Positions 11,570 through 24,600 of a DNA stretch of 64,000 bases are shown here, piece by piece. Position numbers and translations under genes: made by a program. The notes below the pieces were generated by a model. That model searched no databases. It was not told the origin of the DNA and saw nothing but the letters and a program-made list of their open reading frames with translations. Location of the stretch: the NCBI GenBank assembly GCA_033032175.1, contig CM065316.1, positions 5,674,115 through 5,738,114 of the forward strand. Direction: 5' to 3'. How positions within the stretch are numbered: position 1 is the stretch's first letter; every line of letters starts with the position of its first letter. The stretch is from Saturnia japonica. Lineage: Eukaryota; Arthropoda; Insecta; Lepidoptera; Saturniidae.

Positions 11570-13334
11570 TTTCAATCATTTATGAGGGGTGCAGATTTGA
11601 TGCTTAGCCTAGGTGCCATTTGTGGTTGGTAGGAGCCTGAATGCAACAACTATATTCAAGAAATATTTGTGTATTTGTTTATTTTTGTGTTTTATGTAAA
11701 CTTTATAAAGGTAATTTATGTGTTGACAATTTTCTTTATGAGTAGGTTACCAGTATAAGAACCAGAGCAGCATATTTCAAAGACTCTTGCATACTTCATG
11801 AATGATCAGAGACTGATGTCTAACTGCGAATAATAAATAGTAAGGTTTTTACTTTAAAAAAAACTTCTTGCACTGTATTGGATGTACAATTTAGTAGACA
11901 AGACAATATGATATGACTTTTGAAGAGTGATTAAATTATAATCTAAATAGTACATGTGGTATAAATATACTTGTGGTCTATGACCACATACACATAGTAG
12001 ATTAGATGAGTAACAAAGGTGCATACAGGTGGAAAAGAAAGGGAACATGGAGGAAAAGTATATTAAAGATTGAAGATATAAATTTTTACTCAAAGGACAC
12101 ATTCTTCCATTTTTTTAAATAATAAAACTGCATTCACATATTTTCTAAAAAAGCTTACCTGTACTGGGAATTGAACCAATAAAAAAAGGCAGGACATGTT
12201 ATTGCACCAATTGATAGAGTTTATAATAAGAATAAAATCTCTCGAATGAAAAATCAATATTTATGTAAACCAAAACATGAAAAAATCCTAATATCTGGAA
12301 TTACATTGAATCAACCAATATCTATGATATTCAAATATATAGGATACAGTATTAGATATTGAAAACCAATACATAGGTACAATATGGTACCATGTAAAAA
12401 AGATATTACCCATGGCTATTTCGAAGTGAGTGGTGAACTGCTAAACAAAAAAGATATGCTGAGGTGAAGGAGAAGGACTTCATTTGCATCACCCGAAGTG
12501 AGCAGTTTACTTGAACAACTCGTTCATGTCACTCGTTACACACGTCTATTGGTAATATTTGACGTAAACAACACTGAACTCAATAATCACTCAAAAACGA
12601 AAAAAAAGTAGGTATACCTTTAAAAAAAATTACGGTCTACGAAAATATTTACCTGTCATATAAAGCAACTTTATGCCAACTAGTTAGAACTGAAACTGAA
12701 ATTTTTATAGTCAGATTTACAAAAAATGCGATTACAAAATAATCTCAAGAACTATTTATTTCGGCAGTGTAAAATTATATATTTAGCCCTATTATAAAGT
12801 GATATAACTGTAAAAAAATTGAGTCTCAATTCGGCAGCAATGTAATCCGAAACTGAGTTATCATCTTTTATTTTTAAAACAAACTATAGGTACAGGAGTG
12901 GTTATTTACCTTCCTTTATTTTCACATGCGGGTAACAGCTAAATCCCCGAAAACATCTTAATCTGGGATAAGTATTAGTTTTCCATTATAAAAAGGCACA
13001 AATGAGTACGTACTAAATAATAATAAGAAAATATAAATAAAATTTATAGGTTATTTACCTATTTTTAATTGGTTTAATTCTTCCTCAGTTCTTCCTTTCG
13101 TCACAGAAAAAGGCAAAGATATCTAAGACCTTACAGCCAACTGCCAATCAGACATATTTATAATCCATGTTTAAATATCATTAACTATAAAAATGCCAAA
13201 ACCATGTTCACATTCTTTCTTCTTTTTGTGTATCTTTCCATCATAGACCAATAACCAGAGGCTTTCCATTGTCAATACTTCCAAGCCTTCACAGCAAGGT
13301 CAGCAAGCTTCACAGTTTTTTCTAGTGATGCAGC
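11570..13334. other. Intergenic, no gene seen
   Basis: AT-rich spacer. Open frames such as 11854-12102 lack any supporting signal. A CATAGACCAATAACCAGAG segment at 13245-13263 recurs upstream of COPS4 (see findings). Confidence 0.4.
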
Positions 13335-13342
13335 CTAGTCAG

Positions 13343-15171
13343 TAGCCATGTGTCCGCTATAGCGAAACGTAACTGAAAACGGTTGCCATGCCTCAACGTA
13401 CCGTATCGATATTAACATAGCTAGCAGCAGCTAGCAGCTATCTAGGTATCATGGATACAAATAACTAAAGATGACGCGACGTTGCCAACTAACTTACTAT
13501 AACACAATAGTTGTCAGTGATTCTCGTTTCGCTACGTTGGTAACCAAACTACCGAACGAAAACTAAAATCAATTAAAACCAAAATAATTATGCCTTTTCT
13601 TTCTTTCCAAGCGATTCCATACGTGCAAAACAGAGAAGAAGCGAAAATTGCATATCGGCTTATTAACCAGCAAAATTTCGCGAATATTAACATAAACCAA
13701 AAACGACCTTATTCTATTATGCTTAAACTAAGACTGAAATGTAATAAATAAGCTTGTATAGATCAAATTATAGTGGAAGGTGATTTCTGGTCGCTAGCGC
13801 ATTTCGACAAATATTGTTCATTATACTTTGACTTACGAAATTTATCATTGTTAAACTTTGCATAAAGAGACATAAGGTCGTAATTACTTTACGAAGTTTC
13901 CAATATTTATGTCATGTAGAATTGTTCTTTTTTGTGAATCATACGCGCGCGCGCATTTATTTTGATAATTAATAACTAAACAAAAAGTTTGTTTTGTTTG
14001 AGCGGTATGTTTCATAAAGTGTATTGTTTATCGTTTAGTTTTTTTTATACTTTGATCGGGATGGACCGGTGGACGTGACATCGATTGTAATATTGATGAT
14101 TGACTAATTGTAAACAATAGTAGGTAAGTTAAGTATATTATATAGTACAATAAAAAATAAAGTTTCAGTGTTAGTAGTTTTATTATAAGAAGGTAAGTGA
14201 TATTAGTGTTGTGCAAAACTGTATTATGAAACGTTTGTATTAATAAGAAAAATGTCTGGCAGAAAGGGTATTTTGTGGACTCATTTTGAGAAAAAGGACA
14301 ATATTTTCGCTATTTGTAAATATTGCAAGCAAACGTTGTCATACAAAACATCGACAGGGAATTTGAATTCTCATTTGAAAAAGACTCATGCGTCAATTTT
14401 TTTGGCACAACGAAATAGTGATGACACACTGCCAAAAAACTATTTGCGAAGAGTTTTTGCAAAAGACTGATTATAAAAATTTTCATAATTGTCGTAAAAA
14501 AATTGTATTATAGTATCATTAAAAAACAGCCTTACTGAAAGATTTCCCGGGATTGAGTTCAGCGAAACTTTTGCACTATGCACTTTACTTGACCCTCGGT
14601 TCAAAAATTATGGTTTCCAAAATGATAACGCTTTTTCAGATATTAAAAGACACACCCATAACCTAATTAGTGTCTGATAGACCGCGATAAAGAATCCAGC
14701 CTACCCAAAGAAGTAGCAAATACTTTAGAAGAATAAGATATTAGCGCTTGGGGGAGATTTCGCTAAGTAATTTATCTGAAATTTATCAAACAAAATGCAA
14801 CATAGTCGCAAAGTCTGTTCCGTGTGAGTGTCTTTTTTCAAAAACAGGAATGTTATCAATAAGAAGGTGCAATTTAAAAACTCACAAAGTGGAACAGCTT
14901 GCCTTTGAAATGTGAATCTAAATGCGAAGAGGTTCGAAATGTAAATATGATAATATCGAGTAATACGAGTAGGTACTTTAGTTAGACAGACAGTATTGAT
15001 AAGGCAACTACCATATTTTAAATATCGACTACAAACAAAAACGATGCGCGTATTAGTTAGTTGAAAACCCACTTTGATACCGACATTCGACAACGGTAAT
15101 CAATATCGGTATTGGAACCAAATATCGGTTAGATAGCCGTTGCCAGAAATAGCTGTTAACGCCCATCTCTA
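13343..15171 (+). mobile_element. Internally deleted hAT element with candidate 8-bp target duplication
   Basis: The right end reads ...AACGCCCATCTCTA, whose reverse complement TAGAGATGGGCGTT is a typical hAT terminus. The octamer CTAGTCAG follows it (15172-15179) and also occurs at 13335-13342, where the putative left end TAGCCATGTGTCC begins. An 8-bp duplication is the hAT signature. The left terminal inverted repeat is poorly matched, so that boundary is less certain. Transposase remnants lie inside. Confidence 0.6.
14252..14915 (+). pseudogene. hAT transposase remnant (BED finger plus dimerisation pieces)
   Basis: The first block (14252-14470) starts with ATG and encodes a BED-type zinc finger: aromatic WTHF, then CKYC, then H-x4-H in HLKKTH. 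A second block near 14537-14680 has TLLDPRFKNYGF, the motif before the hAT dimerisation region. A third near 14745-14915 has SVPCECLFSKTG followed by RRCNLKTHKVEQLAF, the hAT C-terminal motif. The DDE catalytic core that should lie between the finger and these blocks is missing, and stops and frame changes separate the parts. It cannot make a working transposase. Confidence 0.8.
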
Positions 15172-16111
15172 CTAGTCAGATATCGACTATACTCTTTATT
15201 CTGTGAAATAATCAATGTTTAGGCGTAATTTATATAAAGTCCGAAGCCATATCCTTTGTTTACTCTTCTTTTTAGTGGTAATGTTGGTTCAGCCTTGAAT
15301 GCCTTTTCTAAAGATATGCACAGCAATAAATAATTGAACAATCATTATGCTGAGACAGGGACCTATTCGACTCCATGCAATACTTCATATATTGTATAAA
15401 TTTGTTTGTTTTTTTTTTTTTATTATTTAAACATTTGAATGTGTTGTATGGTGTTATTTTCGAATAAAAGCTTTTTCTTTCTTCTTTTTTTCTAGTATTT
15501 ACTAATGGTACTTTGATTATGAATAATCACTCATCATCGAACTACTAATATTAGTAATTACTAGTGGTTATATCCTAATTAACTCGATATATCTTCTTAA
15601 TTGAATGATTACATTAGTATATCTCATAATTGCCCACCACTAGTAGATTAATAGATTGGCGAAATAAAATGCATAGCTCATTCTCAGCTCATTCCTCTCA
15701 GTAGTTTGTGGTCGCATTGGTGAGCACTAAGGATGTGAAAAAATAATTGATTTTTTAAATCGATGTATAATTAAAAAAATCGAATATTTAAAAATCAATT
15801 TTTTTCACGGGCGATTTTTTTTTGATGGTTCTAATGTAATTTTTTTTGTGACAGTAGGTATTCAATCACCCTTCTTCTTACTAACTTGCCAACTAGTCTT
15901 CTTTATTGAAAACCATTACTGCCATTATCAAGTGAACATAGTGGTAAACAAGATGGTGGCTCCCTTGTTAGAACTTTCTAGGGAGTTTTTGTGGCACATC
16001 AAAATGTATGCTTCCACTTTAAATTTATAATCCATTTTACATGCTCAAGCTATATCACACAAAACGCTATCAGTATTATATAATATAGGGTCTAAAACCT
16101 AAGTTAATGGA

Positions 16112-16400
16112 TCTATACTAGTACTATAAGGCTGAAGAGTTTGTTTGTTTGTTTGGTTGAACGCTCTAATCTCAGGAACTACTACTTCGAATAGAAAAAA
16201 ATATTTTTTTTATATCCCAGTGATTGAAGAAGGCCTATAGACTATATAACATCACGCTACGACAAATAGAACATTACGATCAATTAAAAATATTGCAAAA
16301 ACAGGAAGGATTATTGCTTTTGAGAGCTTCCATTGCGTGCGCTGCGTAAATGCGTAATTGTTTCTCTTAAAAAGTAAAAAAAAAAAATCCGTGATAGCAT
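16112..16400 (+). mobile_element. Helitron-like fragment, 5' end
   Basis: Starts A|TCTATACTAGTACTATAAGG, then GTTTGTTTGTTTGGTTGAACG and CTCAGGAACTACTACTTCG, paralleling the 5' part of Helitron family A. No 3' hairpin or CTAG end could be placed, so the right boundary is approximate. Confidence 0.5.
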
Positions 16401-16660
16401 TTGGCTATCTTTTAAAGTTTACTCAATATAACCTTTTTTAAATAATGCATTATTTGCGAAGGTGTTTCTATAAATATGGTATTTACCTTATTGAAATAAA
16501 ATATTCATAACAAATATTTAGTTTCAATAAAATTGTCCAAATTGTCAATAAATATCTTAGGAAATATCACAGTTTTAAAATAAATCCGCAGCAAAGTAAT
16601 GAAAGTTTCAGCTCCTTTAGAATTGTATTATAGGTGCCTACGACCCAATCTTTCTAATCC

Positions 16661-16680
16661 TCTCTCTCTCTCTCTCTCTC
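16661..16680. repeat. (CT)n microsatellite
   Basis: An uninterrupted run of CT dinucleotides, about ten units, within the 15728-17973 hAT element. Confidence 0.85.
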
Positions 16681-16932
16681 ATGTGACGCAGACGAAGATG
16701 CGTGAGTCAGTTAGTTAAAAATAAAAACCAAATACCAAAACATTTCATTTAATGATCCCACCAAAAACTTCAATCGCCCTTAAATATCACCCATAAATAT
16801 CGTTATTTATAATTATGTAATGAGTTGCTTTTTAATTTAATATTGTATTTTTGTGTTCAAAAGGATTGTAATACAGGTAATGGAAGGCAACACCCGCGTC
16901 TTTGGAACTATTTACGCAGTGTATAACAATTT

Positions 16933-17584
16933 TTAGCTGTGCCCCACGGTTTCTCACGTGTTAATTTTATACGACAAACACCGCAACGCCAGTGATCCCG
17001 TATAGCCTATCATACATTTCTTCCAACAAATACAAATTACATATTAAAATTTTTCATTATCTCCTAAACTATGTGTCCAAATAACATGCAAAAGAACAAA
17101 ATTTAACTTCATAAAATTGTCTTTAAGATGAAGTAACTCTTGTTCGTAAGGATTAATATACCACGTGTAAAATAATGATCTTCAATCACTTTTTAATGTT
17201 AAACCACTCTTTGTTATATAATAGCTTATTGTGGATTATACATAAGATACAGGCATATGCTATTGCGGACTATTTTAAAGATGTACTAAGGTCCAATATT
17301 TTTGTACAACGTGTATTTACGTAAAACTAAAAATGATCGCAGCGCAGGTGGATAAAGCAGTTCGAGAGAGCTTTGTGTTCCGACTTACTTTACAAAAGGC
17401 AATATTAAAGACGTGTATCTTGATGCTAAATAGGCTATACTATTCCTTGTGAATCAATCTATCATATACAAAAAGAATTTTTCAAATCAGACTGGTAGTT
17501 TCAGAGATTAACTATTATACTAAAAAAAAACATAAAAACACTTCCGCTTTGTTAAAATAGTATACATATAATATATAGTATAGA
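16933..17584 (-). mobile_element. Non-autonomous Helitron, family A
   Basis: On the minus strand the element starts A|TCTATACTATATATTATATG and continues through AACAAAGCGGAAGTG. It ends with a hairpin-forming CACGTGAGAAACCGTGGGG, then CACAGCTAA. The same layout is found at 26239-26860 and 32365-33025. There is no coding capacity. It is nested inside the 15728-17973 hAT. Confidence 0.75.
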
Positions 17585-18016
17585 TAATACTTTTAAAATT
17601 TAAAGAATATTCCTACTTTGAAAACCAAATTCCGAGGATAAAAGGTCGTAAAATAATATGGGAAAAAAAATTCTATACTTTTTATTCAACCGTACTATAC
17701 AACAAAATTTGATACAAGAATGGGCATTCTCTGTTATTAACAATATTTTTTGTCTTTTTATTGAAATATGTAAATTTAAATTGATTAAGAAAGTTACGAT
17801 TCTAAATATTTCAGGTTTTAATTATATTTCTCAAGAAAATATGAAAAAAAATCGATTTTTTAAAAAAATCGATAATTTTTTGAACAAATAGATTATTCAT
17901 TAATCGAATTTATATTTTTTTTTAATAATCGTTTTTTAAAAAATCGATTTATTTTTAGAAATTTACATCCCTAGTGAGCACCATAGACCATTAGCTAAAA
18001 CTTATTCTGTGTTCAT

Positions 18017-18458
18017 TAGTGATGGGTCGTTCCTGTTTTTTCGTAAATCGTAACGAAACGCTTTTTTACACTCAAGGAACCGTTCTTAGAACCGGTTCTA
18101 AAAGAAACTCTTTTGAAACTGTACCTACTGAAAAAACGAACGTTTAACGTTTAACCAAAAACCAGTTTTTATTCGTGTCTTCGTTTTCGTTTTTCTTTTA
18201 CAACCAAATTTGTATTGTATATTGTTAGTAATACGATTCATTGGAGCTTATTCGTTACTACAAATTTAAAGTGGTTTCTTGTAACGGTTTACTGTTCATT
18301 CAATTATAGTCCTTATAACAATAACTATAGATCTTTTCTACAATAAAATGGTCTCGTTCGATTTGAAACTTGTTTTTGTTAAATAGAGAAACAGTTCGTT
18401 CGTTTTCCATAGAAGAACTGGTTATAAAAACCGTTTCTGAACAAAACGCGCAGTACTA
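18017..18458. mobile_element. hAT-type MITE, 442 bp, just upstream of ZCCHC9
   Basis: Perfect 8-bp target duplications GTGTTCAT flank it (18009-18016 and 18459-18466). The ends TAGTGATGGGTCGTT and, reversed, TAGTACTGCGCGTTTT are imperfect terminal inverted repeats of hAT type. It carries no coding frame. It sits about 155 bases before the ZCCHC9 start codon, so it lies in or next to the promoter or 5' untranslated region. Confidence 0.85.
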
Positions 18459-18613
18459 GTGTTCATGTCTCTTCAATTTCTCTTGATTTGGTGATAACTC
18501 GTGAATTTTATGCTTGCGGACGTTCACGTGCGTAATGATTATTTCTAAAACATTTAACAAGACGTATCTACTAACTTTCAAAAAAATCGACCGTAGGTTT
18601 ATTTATTTGCAGA

Positions 18614-21600
18614 ATGACTAGGTTTGCTCGTGCGAAAGGTTCAAAAGCTTCCAACGAAAAGGTGCCTGAAGATGGAACACCTTGGGAAGTGATGAAAGAG
18701 CAGCTTTTAAAAGCCAAACAGTTGGCGGACGACACCAGCAATAGAGAACAGGTGATAATTGTTAAAATTTAATTTTAACATTTAAAAAATTTGATAAACT
18801 AGTAAATATTGAGATTATATTATCAAAGGAGTTTATTTAAATTATGTTTTGTTTTACTTTTCCTGTTGCAATATCTTTTTTAGAGAAATTAATAGTATTT
18901 GGTTAGGAAAAGGCTACATGTACAATTACTATTTTTTGAATGTTTACAGGCTGAAAAGCAACGAATAGAAAACTATGAGAATTTTCTAAAGGAACATAAA
19001 GTTCAGAAAAGGAAAGCCACCTGGTGTGATTTTCCAGAAGCTGAAAAGGTCCAAAAGAATGGAACAGGTGCAATAGAAATAACATTGGCTAAGAAGAAAA
19101 AGAAAATCAAAAATAATAAACAAGAATTGACAACTAATACAGAAAAAGCTGAAATTGCATCTGAGAAAACCAAAGAGTTGAATCACTTGAGCAATAATGA
19201 AGAAAATATCAAATTAAAGCAGAAGAATAAGCAAAAGCTACAAACAGATTGTAAGCAAACTCATGAACAAGATCAATTATCATCATCTCCAAATAAAATA
19301 CAAGTTATAAAAAAGAATAAGAAAAAGTGTAAACAAAATAAAAATTCAATTGACTCTGAAAATACTCTTCATGGAGATGGTAGCAGTTCAAAACATCAGA
19401 ATTCAATGGAAGCCAATGACAGAAAGTCTACTATTTATAAAACTACTAACATTGATATTAAAAAGAAGAAAAAATTTGATAATGGTCAACCAATACGCAG
19501 GAAAATTGTTGATGATCACAGTTTTCAATTTATAATTAATGGTAAAGAGATTGAACTTGTAAGATATGATGGATTTCCAATAATGAAGAAAGACGCAGAA
19601 CGTCTTCAGGAATTAAAAATGAATATGATGAATAAAGGTATACCTAAAAGTGAAGTTCAGAGAACTATGAAACTGGAGAGGAGGCGAGCAGAAAAAGCTC
19701 TAGCGAGATTGAAAAGAGAAGTTTGTTATAACTGTAGGAAAGGAGGCCATAACTTGTCAGATTGTCCAGATTTAAAATCGAAAATACCGGGAGTAGATGG
19801 AGCAGATGGAATGTGCTTCAAATGTGGCTCGACTGAGCATAGACAATTTGAGTGCAAAGTACAGAGGGAAAAGGAATTTAGATTTGCCACATGTTTCATT
19901 TGTAAAGAACAGGTTTGTAGTATGTAATAAATATATATTTACAGTGGTGGTCATGGCGTAGAGTGAGAGATGCGGTCTCTATGCACCAGGTAGCAAAAGG
20001 CACCAAACTGCCAAACACGAAAAACAATATTGAATGAAAAATATAATTTTTATGGCATTTTGAGAGGCTGTTTCAAAATAAAACACGAAAATTGAATTTC
20101 ATATATGAAACATCTTAGTGAACATTCAAATTTCAAATTTTAAAAATCGACAAATAAGTATTAAACAATTTTTTTTATGTGTTTATTCCTATCTAATAAC
20201 TTAAAGTTAGTATTTTATGTAAATTGTTTGTAAATAATTTCCTTTTTTAGGGTAATTCTTCGAAATTTATTTTATTTTCGTCATGTTTTTTCAGTTTTCT
20301 CAAAAACCTCAGTGCTAACCGGTATTGATAAGATAAATGCAATCTATATACTAACATAGTATTTGATACGAAAGACACTATTATATTTTCAATAATTTAG
20401 GAGTTATTCGAAAAAAATAAATTAAATATGTTGAGGCTGATGATAACCACATACTAACAATGATTATAGTTTAGAACATAATGACAGTATGTTGCACAGA
20501 ATGATGTAAATGGATAAATTTGATCATTTATTTATGTAAAACAAAAGTTATTTAGAAAATTATACATCGTATATTTAGCAAACTTAATAGTAATAACACG
20601 CAATTCAAAATAATTGAAAAACTAAGCATTTCACGTAGTTAACGCAAACTTAGATAACTTAATCATGTTAGTATAATATAATTCTTTGGAAATCAAAAAA
20701 TCACAGTAAAAATCCAGTCTAATAACTAAACATAAAAAATATCTAAATCTACTACTAAAAAGTATAAAGTACAAACAGAAAAATAACCATATAGGTTATA
20801 ATACAACCATATTAATAAAATAGTGCGACCTGTAATAATTCTAATCAACAATAATCGCAATAGTCTCTTAAATCCTCAAAGTTATAAGTTTAAAAAGGCG
20901 AGCAATTCTCACAAATTTATCCACAAAAATTCTTAAAAATAAAATGATGCCCAAAAGTTCCAAGTTTCGCAAATGCGGAATCATCACATTATTGGGCTGT
21001 ATTTTGCTTTACTGAAGATAGTACAGTTTATTAAATGCCATTACCGGTAGACATGTGATTAGTCAAATGAGTTGTATTAGTGACATCAATTAGAATATTA
21101 GAAATAATCTTGATTTTGTTTTGTTTTGTAGATTTGGGCTTAGTATTTGCCAGGGGAACTACGTAATTAATATCGACATTATTGTTTTGATTCACAGGTA
21201 TATTATTGATATACCCCAAATGCTTGCCATGTGCGCATATTTCGTCAACATCACATAGAAAACAACTCATTTTTCTTATAGTCATTCTAGGTTTAAGCCT
21301 ATCCCAAAGTACCTGGTGCACATAAAGGGTGCCTCTAAATGGTTTCAACTGCTCAGGAATCAATCTTTCCCTCTGCATTATATCTTCTTCTGTAACTCTT
21401 TTAATTATAATATTCTCCATCCTTGAAATCATGATTTCGTAAAACTTATCGAAATTACCAAGGTCCGAACCAAAATGGACCATCTGGTCAGCTGTTCTAT
21501 TTACTGTAGCACCAACGCCATCAGGAGCACCCTTTCCATGCCCAGCTTCGGAATAGTTCCACGTAATTCTGGTTATATTAGAATGGTGGGATGTTAATTG

Positions 21601-24600
21601 ACTTATAATATAGAACATGTATTTATTGCGATATTGTGATGACGGAGAATCAGATAAAAAATGAACTGTATCTACGAATGGATTCTGTTTTATGACTTCA
21701 TCAAGAACAGGCAGTAAATGAGCCCAGATTGATGCAGTTTCATGTCGAAGGCTAGAACTGAGAGTACACATAGATGTAGGACATACTTGTCCAGTTATAA
21801 AACTATGCGTGTATATCACAACTGTATGCAGCGACACTTGTTGTCGACTTCCTCCGAAATGGAAAGATTGAACTTCTTGGGCTTACTTTAAATTATAATT
21901 TTCAGAGAAATCGACGTGTACGAGAGCTTCTTGAAAATTCAAATTATTTTTAAATGTCTTTATAACTTTGTATTGATTTACGATTTTGTAGATATGATCC
22001 AAGTAATTTGGCAGTTCTGCTTCTAATTTTGAAATAGCTTCTAAGGGTTTCATTACTATTTTTTGTTTTACTGTTAAAGTTTGCCTTTTCTTTATTCCGT
22101 TTTCTAAAACTACTTCTTTATTAACTCTTCTCCATTCAAAAAATGTTATATCAATATCGTTATTCAATTCTTTGTACGCAAGATGTTGTGGTGCACATAA
22201 GTTGCATATTCTTCGCAAACAGTCAGTGTTAAATGAATCGCAGCACAACGTAGCTAATATGTCTTCTGGTTTCTTTTCATTTAGTATAGATGTCTTATTC
22301 AAGGCTTTCACCAACAACTCCATATTCACATGAGTAGCACACATACATTTTTCTCTATTAGCTGGTTTAGGGTGCTGCACCCAGAAAGGTCTATTTTTAC
22401 AAAAAAATGAATAATGGATATTAATGTTTGTTTCATTTTTAAATTTTTTATACAAATCAATCAATGGAGCGGTAAGATATCTTTTCTGGACTCTTTTCTT
22501 ATTCCTAGTTATAAATTCTTTTTTGCCTGCAGCAACAGTACTATTGGCGTCGTCACAATAAAATGAAATAATTAATTTAATTATTTTAGATTGGCGGTCT
22601 TTAAAGTATGTATATTTAGGTTAATCACTTGGATCTTTATTTGCTTTATTGGTGATTATTTGATTTATCAGTGTGTTTTCATTTGGTAATTTCAATTTAA
22701 CAAGTTCAAGCTTTTTCTTTAGATTTGTTATAGTTTTACGTTGGGATTCGTTTTTCTTTTTTAATGTGTTTATTGTAGACATTAGTATCTTCCTTTTCTT
22801 AATTTCTTTGTACTTAAGATTTTTTAGTGCACCTTTAACAGATGGACACTGACGGTTGTGTTGCAAAGGATCCTTTTGTAGGTTAGTATCAGTTTCGTTA
22901 ATTGTGACCGGTATTGTTTCTACATTAATAGGTTTAAATGTAATTTTATTATTCAGAGTTTGTTTTACTCTCTTTTCCTTCCATCTTTTTCTTTGTTCTC
23001 TTTGAGATCGAGGGGTTTTGTCTTTTATCTGGCCAATCTTATCTTATCTTCTTTTCTTTTCAGATATTGCTTCCTTCGCATTCTACAAATAAAAAAAACT
23101 ATTTTAACTCGCATTATTATAAGTAAAATCCTATGGACCTAAACTTAGCACGATTTTCAATACTATGTAGGGTGCAAAGCAGCTGCCAACTAGATGAGAT
23201 ATTAAAAAAAAATGTAATTCTCGAGATATACGGTTGACAAAAAATGTAATAAGGCGCATGCTCCATTACGTCATGTGTATGTTGATGGATGCTAGTACCT
23301 ACTTAACTATACGAGATGTTTATATTTCAAAAACAAAAATATAATACTTATGTACTATCAAAAATCATTCTTCGTATTAACTCATCATTATAATCAACAT
23401 CATTGTCATTAAGTGAAACTTATTTCATTCGTCGCAACGACCATGTTGCTAACAATGATGTTACATATAATTACGAACTGAGAATAAAACCTGTATGAAC
23501 TTGTGTGTGAATATAAAACCTCGTTAATGATTTTACTAAATTAAATGATTTCGTATTCGTTATTAAATGAAATATAAATTAAAATATTAAATACGCACAT
23601 TTAATGAATTTAAGCTGAAACGCAAATGACAATTTTGATGCTAAATTTTGAAGAACTATGAAAGTTTACTTACAGTTCTCATTTGCGCACGTGTTTCTTC
23701 GCCGAAATCTAGTTGTAGAATAAAAGCCCCCCCCCCCCGCGCTTTCGGGGGCATATATTAAAGATGCGTTCAGAATTAAATAGATAAGTAAAATTTTAAA
23801 TCAAAAAGTGTTACGACTAATGACGTTTTTTTTGTAACAAAATTTGGACTTTATGTTTAGCCTTGCAATTATTAAGTACTTATAGAGATTTTATTTTGAA
23901 ACGAAGTAAAATTTATATGAAATTAATATGTTGATACTTTTAGAATTTTAAAATTGAAATTATACATTTTGTATACAATTGTTTCGTAAAGAGTCGACAC
24001 CGGAATACGGAGTATAATGACGTTTGGTGTTGTTTATGAAACTTTGCACAATAAATAAATTAAAAATACAACTTTTTAAACTTTACAACTTAAAAAACAA
24101 AGTCAAACAGAACTAAAAAATTAATCGCAAGTATCAGAATTTTTTTGTATATTTAATTATTTCGACGGAAACAGTTTTTACGGTCCTTTGAAAAACAACC
24201 CTTTAACATTAAGTAATTTTATTTCATTTTAAAAAGTGTTTTTTTTAATTCTTATAACAGACGGCGTCTACTACATATTACTTACATGAGTGTAATAATT
24301 AATTTTAAACTATTTGTCTGTTACTTGTCAATGGTGATAAATATAAGTTTAAACATTACCTTAGAATCATCAATTTTAATGGTATAAAACTATCACAAGT
24401 GAAAATACCTTTGGGAAATCATATAAAATGATTATGTTAATTTTAATCAGTCCATTGTCCATAGTAAAGAGTAGTTTTCTGCCACTTTTTTTTGAATTTT
24501 TTATGTGGTTTTACATTTTAATTGAATCTAGAAACATATTTTATAAATATAGTCAGAAGTAGCATATTTACTATAAGGATGTGTCAAATGTCACAAATTT

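Larger units (their letters stand above)
15728..17973. mobile_element. Non-autonomous hAT element, 2.2 kb, with nested Helitrons
   Basis: The octamer GTGAGCAC flanks the element exactly on both sides (15720-15727 and 17974-17981). The left end TAAGGATGTGAAAA and the reversed right end TAGGGATGTAAATT form terminal inverted repeats, both followed by AT-rich ATCGATTTTTT tracts. No transposase is recognisable. At least one Helitron (16933-17584) sits inside, so this hAT is the older insertion. It lies upstream of ZCCHC9. Confidence 0.82.

Noticed and set aside
13920..13960. CGCGCGCG run as a Z-DNA or regulatory element
   Set aside because: It is a very short alternating tract inside a hAT element; nothing else supports a function.
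19995..24035. CACCAAAC and GTTTGGTG as terminal repeats of the ZCCHC9-intron transposon
   Set aside because: Only eight bases match, the same octamers also occur near 25226 and 25271, and no target duplication flanks them.
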